From: a virus | IMG/VR virus record: IMGVR_UViG_3300046010_001358 | Location: 1 to 38,579 of that record | DNA: 38,579 nucleotides | Reading direction: 5' to 3' (one strand) | Part shown: positions 1-9,798 of the stretch, in pieces | How the letters are laid out: the number at the start of each line of letters is the position of its first letter | Position numbering within the stretch: position 1 is the first letter of the stretch | The notes under the pieces: model-generated | Database searches by the model: none | What the model saw: only the letters and a program-made list of their open reading frames with translations | What the model was told of the DNA's origin: nothing | Position numbers and translations under genes: made by a program

Positions 1-3000
1 GGAATGTCGCAGGAGTTCTTTGGAAACGAACTGAACTTCCTTGAAACCGGAATGGACACGGACAGCGGTTCTTACAGCCAGAATCTTGCTGAAAAAATTA
101 AATCCGATATTGCTGCTAGAAATCAATCACAGCAAGCTCAGCAGTCACAACAAGCGCAGCGGGCGCAGCAGGCGGCAGCTCCGCTTGAGCAGGCCGCCAT
201 CTCCAGCATGGACGCCGACTACCTCGCGGCGGTCGAGCGCGGCGACACAGCGACCGCGCAACGGATGGTTGACGAAGCGGCAAGAGCGGCTGGATATAAC
301 ATTGGCCCTCTTTACCATGGCGGAATCACTCGCATTGATGTTCCGCGTGGTGTTCGTGGCGTGGCTGCATCAGCAAGTTTCAATCGTGATATCGCACAAC
401 AATATGCAGATCAGATGCAGAAGGCGTATTCCGAAGGCAATGCGGTTCTGCCAGAAAGCGCACAGATCGTTGGCCCGACAGTTTCTCGGTGGTATGCAAA
501 GGGAGAAATTTTCGATCCACGCAATCAATCACATATTGAAAAGGCAGGTCTGAAAGACCGGGATCTTGCATTCACGTGGGAAGATTATGAAATTGGTTGG
601 GAAGGAGGCTTGTCTGATGTTGCGAGGGCAATTCGCAATGCTGGGTTTGCCGGATACTTGGAACGAGAAGATGCAACTGATGCTTTTGAAAATGTAAGTT
701 TTTTCAAGCCAGAAGCAATTAAGTCCGCCGACCCTGTCGCCCGCGACGAGGCTGGCAACGTCGTCCCGCTGTCGCGCCGGTTCGACATCACCAGACCCAA
801 GGTGTTTGAGCAGGCGGCGATGTTTGAGCAGGCTCCCGTCAGCCTTGGCTTCTACTCGGCGCTCGCCAAGGCGGTCGATGCCATCGACGCCAAGAGCATC
901 GCGCCGTCCGGTTGGAAGGAGCGGATCAAGGGGCTTGTAAACAAGGGCGAGGTCAAGCAGGACGAGGTGGACTGGAGCGGCCTGACGGACTGGCTCGACA
1001 TGCAGGATGGAAAGGTCACGAAGGAGGCGGTGGCCGAGTTCCTCAAGAACAACGGCGTTCGCGTGGAGCGTGTGCAGCTTGGGCAGGATGTGTCGCGCAT
1101 CAATTATGCAAGCCCATACGCCATTCCAGAGGTTCTTCGCTACGCGCAAGAAAATCAAGGAAACGCTCCAGAAGCACTGTTGCTTGCCATTGAAAATGAC
1201 GGCGATGTTTACCGCGCACTTGCTCGGAAATTTCCGGAATTGGTCGAGGATGAAGATTGGGCGCGAGTCGTTGTCAACGACGTTTTCCGTGGTGGTGAAA
1301 ATGTTCAGCAAGGCAAGTTCTCCAAGTACGCCCTCCCGGGCGGCAAGAACTACCGCGAAGTTTTGGTAACGCTGCCCACAAAGAACACAAAATACACATC
1401 GGAAAATGTTGCAATAGACGCCGAAGAAACCGCCATGCGCGGCAAGGCTGACAATGACTTGTTCTGGTTCGTTCGCACTCCTGACAATCTATTTCAAATC
1501 TCCAAGAGCCGTCACCCAACGGCGCAATCTGCTATCGATTATGTGATCCGAGAGAAAGAACCAACGTTTGATGCTGGCGCGTTCACGTCATCGCATTGGG
1601 ACCAGCCGAATGTTCTCGTCCACTTCCGTCTGAACGACCGCGTTGATGCGGACGGCAAGCGCGTGCTGTTCGTTGAAGAAGTGCAGAGCGATTGGGGACA
1701 GGCTGGAAGGAAGACCGGGTTTGCTCCTACTGCTGCTCGTAGGCAAGCAATTACTGACGAATATAACGCGTCGAAAGCTGCGCTTGATGCTGCCGTTCCC
1801 GGCAGCGCTGAGGCTGAAGCGGCATATGAGCGTTTTGAACGCAATGCGGAGGCGTACAACAACGAAATCAACGACGCTTCCATTCCACGCGCACCGTTTG
1901 TTGAAACCACTGATGGCTGGTTGAACCTCGGCCTCAAGCAGATCATGCTTGAAGCGATCAAGGGAAACTACGACCGCGTCGCGTTCGTAAACGGCAGGCA
2001 GAGTGCAGATCGGTATGACCTGAGCAAGCAGGTGCGCGAGATTTCGTGGACCGGATACGACTCGCGTGGCGCGGCCAAGTTGGTCACCATCACGCCGCTT
2101 CAGGGGAATCTCATTGAGATTCCGATTGATGATCGTGGCGTTGCTATTTCCACGGGCAGCCAGTTCGACGGCAAGCCGCTGGACGAGATTATCCCGAAAG
2201 AGATTGCCGACCAGGTCATGGCCGAGCGCAGCGGCGACATTAGCGGCGATGGCCTGAAGGTTGGCGGAAAGGGAATGATCGACTTCTACGACAAGATCGT
2301 GCCTGCGGCTGTCAACAAGCTGCTCAAGAAGTACGGCGGGGGGAAGCTTCGAACGGTTGAGATTGACCTAAGAACACCGGAAAGCGAAGCGTGGTATCGG
2401 GAACCGACTGCGGAAGAATTGCCAGCGCAGCCCGGATTCCCCGTCACGCCCGAGATGGTCAAGAAACTGGAGTCCGGTCTACCGTTGTTCCAGGCTATGC
2501 CATCTCCCGGCCCAGCCCGAGGTGGATATGACCCTGCGCGGCTGAAGATTCTGTTTGGTCCGGGCGCTGACTTTACGACCGGAGCGCACGAACTCACGCA
2601 TTTCTACGTCGATTACTACACCAGGCAGGCGATGGCCGGCACGGCTACGCCGCAGATGCTTGCGGATTTGGATGCCATGTTCAAGTTCATGGGCGTTGCT
2701 GGAGATACGCCAGAGGCACGAATGGCGGCGTTCAACGCAATGCCGTTTGAAACCTCTAGGCCGTTGATTGAAACGATCACCTACAACGCGGAGATCTATC
2801 TGTTTGAGGGCAAGGCTCCGAGTCTTGAACTGGCCGGCGTGTTTGACCGCATGCTTGCGTTCTTCCGCAGGGCGTATAAGAGCATTGCCGACTTCATCAC
2901 GCAGCAGCAGGCCATCTACCGCCGAGAGTTTGGCCGCGAACTTCCTGTCCTAAATGACGAACTGCGGGCGGTCTTTGACCGGATGCTAGCAGACGAGCAG

Positions 3001-6000
3001 CAGATCAAGCAGGCCCAGGCCGTGGCACAAATGCGGGGCCAGTTCACCGTCAAGCCCGAGGGCATGGACGATGCTGAGTGGGCGGCATATCAGGAGATGG
3101 CTGGCGAAGCCACGAATGCGGCCATCGCGGATATGACCAAGGCCAGTCTGCGGCAGATGGAATGGCTGTCGCGGGCGCGTAGCCGGATCATCAAGGACAT
3201 GCAGGCGCGGCACACCGCCCAGCGCAAGGAAGTCCGAGAGCGTGTCCAGCGCGAGGTGCAGCAGGATCCTTTGTACCGGGCAATGGCGTTCCTGAAGCGG
3301 GCGCAAATCGTGGCCCCGGACGGTGCCACTACGAAGGCCGAGGGAGTACACAGGATTGACAAGGTGCTGGCGGCAGAGTTTGCCCCAACCGTAGACCTGG
3401 CGCGCCTTGGTGGTCGTTTTGGCGTCCTACAGGACGATGGGCTGCATCCTGATGTCGTGGCCGAGATGTTTGGCTATCCGTCTGGCGCAAGCCTCCTACA
3501 GGCTTTGGCTGACGCTAAACCGATGCGGGAGGTTGTGGAGGACCGGACTGACGCGGAGATGTTGCGCCTGTACGGGGAGATGAACACACCAGAGGCCCGT
3601 GAGCAGGAGATCCAAAAGGCGCTTCACAACGAGGCTAGGGCGCGGCTGGTGGGTGTTGAGTTGCGTTTTATGGGCAAGATTCGGCAGCCAGTACGGGTGC
3701 TGATGGAAGCCGCTCGCCAGGCAGCCCAACAGGTCATCGACCGCAAGCGCGTGGGAGAACTGCGTCCAAGCGAGTTCATCGCGGCAGAGGCCAAGGCATC
3801 CCGAGAGGCCACGGATGCGATGCAGGACAACAAGCCTGATATGGCGGTACGCGCCAAGCGGGCGCAGCTCCTGAACAACCAACTGGCAAAGACTGCGCTT
3901 GAGGTTCGCGACGAAATCGACGATGGAGTTCGGTATTTGCGCAGGGTGTTGCGTGATAGCAATCGCCAGCGTATGGGCGCGGACGTTGCAGACCAAATCG
4001 CCGGTCTGCTGGATCGGTTCAACATCGCGCCGATGACGGCAGATGAGGCCAACCGAGTCCGAACGCTATCAGAGTTCTTGGCATCGCTCGAGGATCGTGG
4101 CCTGGTCCCAGACATTGCCGAAGCCATAGGAATGCGTGACACGCGCATCCCGTACAAGAACATGAACATCGCGGACTTCCGCGATCTTGTCGATGCAATC
4201 AAACAACTTGAATACATTGGAAAGAACGAACGCAAGATTCTGTTGGCAAAGGAAAAAACAGAGTTTCAGGCGGTTCGGGATGAGATCGTAAAGAGCGTTG
4301 TAGCTAACGCTGGCGACCGCAAGGCCAACGCCAGAACGGCGACTACCAACATCGGCAGGGCCGTCACGGCCATGAAGGGATTCGCGGCGGCGCACCTGAA
4401 GGCCGCATCAATTGTCCGCATCATGGATGGTGGTAAGGATGGCGGGCCGTTGTGGAACTATCTGATCCGGTCTGCAAACAAAGCCGGAGATACAGAAACC
4501 ACCATGAGGGCAGAAGCAACCGCTGACCTGACCAAGATCCTTGAACCAGTATTCCGCGCTGGCAAGCTAGGTGGAAAGGGCATTTTCTTCCCGACGATCA
4601 ACCGAGCAATGAATCGCGAGGCACGCCTAGTTGTGGCCCTAAACATGGGCAACGCTGGCAACATGCAGCGCCTACTGGATGGCGAGGGTTGGAGCATTGA
4701 ATCCGTCCTTCCTGTTCTGCAATCGCTGACCGAGGACGAACTAAATACGGTCCAGCAGATTTGGGACTACTTTGAGAAGTACCGCCCAATGATTGGACAG
4801 AAGGAACGCCGCCTGTACGGCAAGGAGCCGGCATGGGTTGAGCCTCAGCCGCTTGTGGTTCAGTCTGCGGACGGAAAGACCGTCACGCTTCGTGGTGGCT
4901 ATTACCCGATCAAGTACGATCCTCGCGCATCACAACGGGCCGAAACGATGTCTGAGGCCGATGAGGCCAAGCGCGATTTGGCTGGTTCATACACAACCGC
5001 AACGACGCGACGCAGTTTCGTGAAATCGCGTGTTCGCAAGGTTGAAGATCAGCCGCTGCTGTACACACTGGCTGGCATGTATAGCGGAATCAATGATGTG
5101 ATCCACGATCTGACATGGCACGAGTGGCTGATCCAGGCGAACCGTCTGATGCGATCCAAGTCGTTCGATGAGGCTGTGCGAAACCGATACGGACCAGAAT
5201 ATGTGGCGCAGCTCAAGAACTGGATCAAGGATGTCGCTGCCGGCGAGCGTGGCGTGCAGAACGAAGCCGAGATGGCGCTGAACTTCCTGCGGCAGGGCAT
5301 TAGTTCTGCTGGCCTAGGTTTCAACATCGTGAGTGCGGCCATGCAGATCACTGGTTTCAACCAGTCCATTGTGCGCGTCGGCGCAAGGTGGATCGGTCGC
5401 GGCATTGCATATGTCGCGCAGAATCCGATGATTGCAATGCGAGAGGTAAATGAGAAGTCAGAGTTTATGCGGAACAGAAGCCGCACCCAATTCCGAGAAC
5501 TAAATGAGATCCGGAACATGGTGCAAGGCCAAAGTGTCGCCATGCGCCGCGTGCAGATGGGCACCTACTTCCTGATGATGCGGATGCAGCGCATGGTCGA
5601 TGTACCGACGTGGCATGGTGCATACGAGAAGGCCATGTACGAAGGACGCGATGAGGAGACTGCTATTGCGCTTGCGGACCAGGCGGTTATTGACTCACAG
5701 GGCGGAGGCATGGTCAAGGATCTTGCTCGCGTTGAGCGTGGCGGTCCTGCGGTCAAGTTGTTCACGGTGTTTTATGGGTACATGAACACGGTCTACAACA
5801 TGGCTGCCGTGCAGACGATGACGAACAAGAACAAGGGCCGTTTGGCAGCCGATTACGTTATGTTGTTCGTGGTTCCAGTTGTTCTGTCCTACATGCTGAA
5901 GCAGGCGCTTATCCCACGAAAGGGAGGCGAGGACGAGGAGTGGGATATGAGCAAGATTGGACGAGAGCTTGCCGCAGAGCAGTTGTCTTACCTGATGGGA

Positions 6001-6303
6001 ACGATGGTCATTGCTCGTGAGTTTGGAGAGGTCGGAAAGATGATCTTTGGCGTCGAAGGACCGCGCATGGGCTATGGCGGTCCAGCCGGATTGAGAGCGG
6101 TCGGTGAGACATACCAGTTTGCAACACAGGCATCGCAGGGTGAATTTGATACCGCGTTCCGCAAGTCGGCAGTCAACATGATCGGCGCGTTTACTGGTCT
6201 TCCAAGCGCCCAGGTGAACCGCACGCTTGATGGCCTTGAGGCGCTGTATGAGGGTGAAACAAAGAATGTTCTGGCACCACTAACTGGAGCAAAGATTCGA
6301 TGA
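1..6303 (+). CDS. Giant polyvalent ejection protein, C-terminal 2100 residues (continues from 36351-38579)
   Basis: The frame is open from base 1 and continues in frame from the right edge, so the ATG at 4 is internal, being residue 745 of 2843. Counting from the true start: a Gln/Ala-rich linker lies at about 784-800. An ADP-ribosyltransferase-like domain at about 840-1010 has YHG with His849, a candidate catalytic Glu973 (ENVSFF) and the IKSADP tail typical of polyvalent proteins. A conserved block with HWDQPN and FVEEVQSDW sits at about 1275-1420. A zincin motif HELTH occupies 1606-1610. A long helical region follows. A C-terminal region resembling LPD38 lies around 2500-2720 (DSQGGGMVKDLA), with a hydrophobic helix at about 2695-2714. 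Such proteins are known to be packaged and ejected with the DNA; role in the infected cell is inferred. It is the last gene of the tail/internal-protein operon. Confidence 0.85.
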   Translation, partial: GMSQEFFGNELNFLETGMDTDSGSYSQNLAEKIKSDIAARNQSQQAQQSQQAQRAQQAAAPLEQAAISSMDADYLAAVERGDTATAQRMVDEAARAAGYNIGPLYHGGITRIDVPRGVRGVAASASFNRDIAQQYADQMQKAYSEGNAVLPESAQIVGPTVSRWYAKGEIFDPRNQSHIEKAGLKDRDLAFTWEDYEIGWEGGLSDVARAIRNAGFAGYLEREDATDAFENVSFFKPEAIKSADPVARDEAGNVVPLSRRFDITRPKVFEQAAMFEQAPVSLGFYSALAKAVDAIDAKSIAPSGWKERIKGLVNKGEVKQDEVDWSGLTDWLDMQDGKVTKEAVAEFLKNNGVRVERVQLGQDVSRINYASPYAIPEVLRYAQENQGNAPEALLLAIENDGDVYRALARKFPELVEDEDWARVVVNDVFRGGENVQQGKFSKYALPGGKNYREVLVTLPTKNTKYTSENVAIDAEETAMRGKADNDLFWFVRTPDNLFQISKSRHPTAQSAIDYVIREKEPTFDAGAFTSSHWDQPNVLVHFRLNDRVDADGKRVLFVEEVQSDWGQAGRKTGFAPTAARRQAITDEYNASKAALDAAVPGSAEAEAAYERFERNAEAYNNEINDASIPRAPFVETTDGWLNLGLKQIMLEAIKGNYDRVAFVNGRQSADRYDLSKQVREISWTGYDSRGAAKLVTITPLQGNLIEIPIDDRGVAISTGSQFDGKPLDEIIPKEIADQVMAERSGDISGDGLKVGGKGMIDFYDKIVPAAVNKLLKKYGGGKLRTVEIDLRTPESEAWYREPTAEELPAQPGFPVTPEMVKKLESGLPLFQAMPSPGPARGGYDPARLKILFGPGADFTTGAHELTHFYVDYYTRQAMAGTATPQMLADLDAMFKFMGVAGDTPEARMAAFNAMPFETSRPLIETITYNAEIYLFEGKAPSLELAGVFDRMLAFFRRAYKSIADFITQQQAIYRREFGRELPVLNDELRAVFDRMLADEQQIKQAQAVAQMRGQFTVKPEGMDDAEWAAYQEMAGEATNAAIADMTKASLRQMEWLSRARSRIIKDMQARHTAQRKEVRERVQREVQQDPLYRAMAFLKRAQIVAPDGATTKAEGVHRIDKVLAAEFAPTVDLARLGGRFGVLQDDGLHPDVVAEMFGYPSGASLLQALADAKPMREVVEDRTDAEMLRLYGEMNTPEAREQEIQKALHNEARARLVGVELRFMGKIRQPVRVLMEAARQAAQQVIDRKRVGELRPSEFIAAEAKASREATDAMQDNKPDMAVRAKRAQLLNNQLAKTALEVRDEIDDGVRYLRRVLRDSNRQRMGADVADQIAGLLDRFNIAPMTADEANRVRTLSEFLASLEDRGLVPDIAEAIGMRDTRIPYKNMNIADFRDLVDAIKQLEYIGKNERKILLAKEKTEFQAVRDEIVKSVVANAGDRKANARTATTNIGRAVTAMKGFAAAHLKAASIVRIMDGGKDGGPLWNYLIRSANKAGDTETTMRAEATADLTKILEPVFRAGKLGGKGIFFPTINRAMNREARLVVALNMGNAGNMQRLLDGEGWSIESVLPVLQSLTEDELNTVQQIWDYFEKYRPMIGQKERRLYGKEPAWVEPQPLVVQSADGKTVTLRGGYYPIKYDPRASQRAETMSEADEAKRDLAGSYTTATTRRSFVKSRVRKVEDQPLLYTLAGMYSGINDVIHDLTWHEWLIQANRLMRSKSFDEAVRNRYGPEYVAQLKNWIKDVAAGERGVQNEAEMALNFLRQGISSAGLGFNIVSAAMQITGFNQSIVRVGARWIGRGIAYVAQNPMIAMREVNEKSEFMRNRSRTQFRELNEIRNMVQGQSVAMRRVQMGTYFLMMRMQRMVDVPTWHGAYEKAMYEGRDEETAIALADQAVIDSQGGGMVKDLARVERGGPAVKLFTVFYGYMNTVYNMAAVQTMTNKNKGRLAADYVMLFVVPVVLSYMLKQALIPRKGGEDEEWDMSKIGRELAAEQLSYLMGTMVIAREFGEVGKMIFGVEGPRMGYGGPAGLRAVGETYQFATQASQGEFDTAFRKSAVNMIGAFTGLPSAQVNRTLDGLEALYEGETKNVLAPLTGAKIR

Positions 6304-6304
6304 T

Positions 6305-6333
6305 GGTGCCCGTATTCGTGACCGATATCAATA
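6305..6333 (+). promoter_or_regulatory. Intergenic motif copy A: GGTGCCCGTA-N12-ATCAATA
   Basis: GGTGCCCGTA starts two bases after the stop of the giant gene and is followed, 12 bases later, by ATCAATA. The same two blocks with the same spacing recur at 24237-24265, and the first block recurs at 27102-27111. The function is unknown; a promoter, RNA-processing site or protein-binding site are all possible. Confidence 0.45.
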
Positions 6334-6364
6334 GGTTTGCACCGACTTCACAGGAGTCCTGACC

Positions 6365-8395
6365 TTGACAATTAGCAGCACAACGCGCATTGCCGGCCCG
6401 TTTGTTGGAACTGGATCTGCCAGCGTCTTTCCATTTACCTTCAAGGTATTCGCGGCGTCTGATCTGGACGTGATCCGCCTGAACAGTTCAACTGGCGTTG
6501 AAACAACGCTAGTGCTGACGACGGATTACACGGTCACACTGAACGGCAATCAAAACACGAATCCTGGCGGAAGCGTCACGCTGGTCGCTGGCGCACTCGC
6601 GAGCGGATTCACGCTGACGATTACTTCCGACATCGCGAACCTTCAGCCAACCGACCTGACGAACCAGGGTGGGTTCTACCCCGAGGTCATCACGGACTCG
6701 CTGGATCGGGCCACGATCCAGATCCAGCAGATGTCGGAGGACGTTGGGCGCAGCCTGAAGGGTCCGATTTCGGACGGCAACCTAAACATGGAGCTGCCGA
6801 CGGCGGCGGTCCGTGCTAGCAAATACTTGGTTTTCGATGCCAACGGGTTGCCGATTCCATCAGCAGGTAGCGGGACTGATAGTGCGCTCCGTACTGACTT
6901 GGCAAATACTGAAGTCACGACAGCAGGTGCCGGACTTGTCGGATTCCGAACTGCCGATGCAACATCGGTTGGACGGACGGTCTTGTCCAAGCTCCGCGAT
7001 GTCGTGAGCGTCAAGGACTTTGGAAATGATATTGCAACAGCAGTCAATGCTATTGGTGCAACAGTGGCTGAACTTGTTATTGATGCGCCTGTGACGGTGG
7101 CAGCAAATCTGACTATTCCAACCACGCTGTCTGTTCGTGTGATTCGCGGTGGTGGCATTACCATCAACAACGGAATTACTCTAACCGTCAATGGCTTGTT
7201 CGATGCGCCAATCGCATCTGTATTTACATTGGTTGGTACTGGATCAGTTGTATTTGGTACTAGCGCAATTGAAGCGGCGTTTCCACAATGGTGGGGCGCA
7301 ATTGGAGATGGAACAACAAATTGCACGACAAGTATTCAGGCCGCAATGGATGCGTATAAAGTGGTGCAGTTGATTCCTGGAACGTATGCCACCACGGCAG
7401 CGTTGCAATTCAAGGGCGATGGCATTCAGATCAACGGTTCTGGTATGGGCGGCGCAACAACCATTTCCAGATCGGGATCTGGAAGTGTGTTTGAGAACAG
7501 CGCCAAAGCAACCGTAACGCGACTGTTCTGCGGCATTGCCAACATGCGAATCATTTCCAGTGCTGCGGGGGCAAACGCTGTTGTTGATTGGCGCTCAATG
7601 CAGTTTGGACGTATTACTAATGTGTGGATCACTGGTCAAAGCACAGCTGGATGCTCATGCATTCGCATGGATGTGGCAACCTTTGGCGTTACCGAAGCCA
7701 CCTACAACATTGTGTCTGGTTGCTATTTCGGATTATGTGCGTACGGCATCTATATCGGTGATGGCGGCAATAGCAACCTAATCATCGGCAACCGAATGCA
7801 AACCAGTTTTGCGGGCGGATATGGAGTGTTTTTGGAAGGCACAACGGCTGGTGCAGTTTCAAACAACTCGATTATCTCAAACGGGTTTGAATATCCCGGA
7901 GCAATTAATACTGGAATTCTGGTGTCTCAAAATACCGATGGCACGTTGATTTCCGGAAATAGGTTTGAATCGTTGTCAAACGGCATTTCTGTCGGTGCAA
8001 CTAGCAACAAGAATGTCAACGCAGCCTTTTCGGCCAACTATTTCAGCGGTTGCACAAACAACATCAATCTGACCAGCACGCCAACCGCAAGTGGTAATAC
8101 GTATTCGATTCGCGCATCTGCATCCATTTCCGGCACGGGCGCAGTTGGCCCGCTTGTTTTCAATGATGTTCAGTTCAACATGGGCGGATCTAAAACCGCA
8201 ACTGGTACATACGCAGTGACGTTTGTTGATGGCAATTTGCCGTCAACTGGATATGTAATCAACGCAACAACTGATCAGCCAAACGTCGTGGTTTCTGCGA
8301 AGTCCGCATCTGGATTCACGTTGGAAACCAGGAACTCGTCATACGTGTTGACAGATGCAACACGTCTTGATGTTGTTGTAATGCACAATAGGTGA
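6365..8395 (+). CDS. Tail spike / tail fibre with beta-helix domain
   Basis: The 676-residue product is the likely receptor-binding tail spike. The first ~160 residues resemble T7-fibre-type N-terminal tail-attachment domains (FPFTFKVF, then TTDYTVTLNG). From about residue 308 the pattern FPQWWGAIGDG followed by SIQAAMDA is the entry of pectate-lyase-type right-handed beta-helices. The remainder is rich in the short G/N/S/I repeats of such helices. This fold in tail spikes binds or cleaves surface polysaccharide; I see no identifiable active site. The start is TTG at 6365 with AGGAG 8 bases upstream; no in-frame ATG lies close. From about 7000 the gene is visibly more AT-rich than its neighbours, suggesting that the receptor-binding part was exchanged separately. 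It is the first gene of the adsorption/lysis block. Confidence 0.85.
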   Translation: MTISSTTRIAGPFVGTGSASVFPFTFKVFAASDLDVIRLNSSTGVETTLVLTTDYTVTLNGNQNTNPGGSVTLVAGALASGFTLTITSDIANLQPTDLTNQGGFYPEVITDSLDRATIQIQQMSEDVGRSLKGPISDGNLNMELPTAAVRASKYLVFDANGLPIPSAGSGTDSALRTDLANTEVTTAGAGLVGFRTADATSVGRTVLSKLRDVVSVKDFGNDIATAVNAIGATVAELVIDAPVTVAANLTIPTTLSVRVIRGGGITINNGITLTVNGLFDAPIASVFTLVGTGSVVFGTSAIEAAFPQWWGAIGDGTTNCTTSIQAAMDAYKVVQLIPGTYATTAALQFKGDGIQINGSGMGGATTISRSGSGSVFENSAKATVTRLFCGIANMRIISSAAGANAVVDWRSMQFGRITNVWITGQSTAGCSCIRMDVATFGVTEATYNIVSGCYFGLCAYGIYIGDGGNSNLIIGNRMQTSFAGGYGVFLEGTTAGAVSNNSIISNGFEYPGAINTGILVSQNTDGTLISGNRFESLSNGISVGATSNKNVNAAFSANYFSGCTNNINLTSTPTASGNTYSIRASASISGTGAVGPLVFNDVQFNMGGSKTATGTYAVTFVDGNLPSTGYVINATTDQPNVVVSAKSASGFTLETRNSSYVLTDATRLDVVVMHNR

Positions 8396-8398
8396 TCC

Positions 8399-8623
8399 AT
8401 GACCTCCACCCACCACGAAGAACTGTTCCTCGCCATCGGCCGCCTAGAAGGCAAGGTTGATTCCCTGATTGCCATGCAGAGCCACCAGCAGGATCAGCTC
8501 AAGGAACATGACACACGCATCCGCTCGCTCGAGCATTCACGTGGCTACATGCTTGGAACCGCAGCCGCCATCGGCGCGAGCATGAGCCTTGTATCCAACT
8601 ACCTCATCCGCGCATTCACCTAA
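8399..8623 (+). CDS. Small coiled-coil membrane protein, holin-like (XhlA-type layout)
   Basis: 74 residues. The first ~48 are charged and helical with heptad-like spacing (EELFLAIGRLEGKVDSL), followed by one hydrophobic segment at about 50-70 (YMLGTAAAIGASMSLVSNYL) and a short tail. A soluble coiled coil followed by a C-terminal membrane anchor is the layout of XhlA-like haemolysin/holin accessory proteins. It begins three bases after the spike stop and lies next to other envelope-directed proteins, which fits a lysis role. A structural or membrane-anchoring role is the alternative. The family call rests on layout, not on a catalytic motif. Confidence 0.6.
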   Translation: MTSTHHEELFLAIGRLEGKVDSLIAMQSHQQDQLKEHDTRIRSLEHSRGYMLGTAAAIGASMSLVSNYLIRAFT

Positions 8624-8631
8624 GGAACCAC

Positions 8632-9798
8632 ATGCCTACCGACATCATCATCGCCACGGACAAGCCGAAGTATCAATCAAGCGGATTGGTTGCCGCAACA
8701 TCTGGATCGGCCTATACGGCGATTTCTCCGACAACCACGACGCCAACCACAAGCGGACAAAATTTCCTCGTCCCATCAAATCTTGGCGATAAGCCAAGCC
8801 TGTTTCGGGTGATGCCATTTTCAAGCGTGAATAATGCAACAGCCGTTGGAATGCGCGTGGTTGGCTGGACATCGGCGTCCGTGCCGGTTGAATACACGAA
8901 TTTGCTGACGTATAGCCAGGAGTTCGACAACGCGGCATGGCTCAAAACTAACCTTGCGGTTACTGGTGGTTCAATCAATGCCGTTACTGCGCCCGATGGC
9001 ACGCTCACCGCTGACAATGCGTTGGAAACGGGAGCAACCGTAAACCACTACATCGGACGAGATACCGGATCGCCAGGAACAGCCACGACGATTCGCACGT
9101 TCTCGGTGTTTGTGAAGGGTGGTCTCGGCCGCGACCATGTGTCGGTTTGTGCCGGCAATGGTTCTGGTGGGCCTTATTACACAATCACTGTCAATCTGAA
9201 CACCGGAGCGGTCACCCAGGCTGATCTTGTCAATACTGGTACCTGGTTCACCACCACGCCGAGCAATACCGTTACGAGTGTCGGAAACGGCTGGTATCGC
9301 ATCACGATCACGAGCCGTCTTACGCAGTATTACCTCATCAGCCCACAAAGCACGGCAACCCCGACAAGTGGATCGAATTGGGGTCTTGGGTCATATGCCA
9401 GCGATGTGACAAAGGGCGTTTCCCTGTGGGGCGCACAACTTGAGAATGGAAGCACCGTCTCTCCGTATGCGGCTACTACGACGGCGGCAGTTATTGCGGT
9501 CAACAATACGGTTCCACAGGTACAAATGTGGCTTCCGACGATCATTGGCGAGTTCGATCTTACGTACTCAACCGGGACAGTCCCAAATGCGACGACCGGC
9601 GGAAATAACTACTACTTGTTTTCTAGTGCGTCACAGGTTGGAATCAGCCCGGACGCCTCCATGTATCGACCGGCCGTATCTACAGCAACCAGAACAGAAC
9701 CAGCATCCGTCATGGTTGATCCGGTTGGCTCACAATTGATCCAGCTTCAATTCAAGGCAGACAGCGGAACAATGGGCGCATACTGGTACATGATCTAA
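8632..9798 (+). CDS. Virion protein with sugar-binding-type (jelly-roll) domain
   Basis: 388 residues. About 90 residues of N-terminal sequence are followed by a domain at about 88-285 with NLLTYSQEFDNAAW, FSVFVKGG and NGWYRITIT. This set of motifs is common in phage tail and head-fibre proteins and resembles concanavalin/CBM-like beta-sandwiches. The C-terminal ~100 residues look like another beta-rich module. There are no catalytic residues to point to, so a binding role on the virion surface is inferred. It starts 8 bases after the holin-like gene and ends in TAATG, sharing one base with the esterase gene. The two are probably translated together and may act on the same polysaccharide. Confidence 0.7.
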   Translation: MPTDIIIATDKPKYQSSGLVAATSGSAYTAISPTTTTPTTSGQNFLVPSNLGDKPSLFRVMPFSSVNNATAVGMRVVGWTSASVPVEYTNLLTYSQEFDNAAWLKTNLAVTGGSINAVTAPDGTLTADNALETGATVNHYIGRDTGSPGTATTIRTFSVFVKGGLGRDHVSVCAGNGSGGPYYTITVNLNTGAVTQADLVNTGTWFTTTPSNTVTSVGNGWYRITITSRLTQYYLISPQSTATPTSGSNWGLGSYASDVTKGVSLWGAQLENGSTVSPYAATTTAAVIAVNNTVPQVQMWLPTIIGEFDLTYSTGTVPNATTGGNNYYLFSSASQVGISPDASMYRPAVSTATRTEPASVMVDPVGSQLIQLQFKADSGTMGAYWYMI

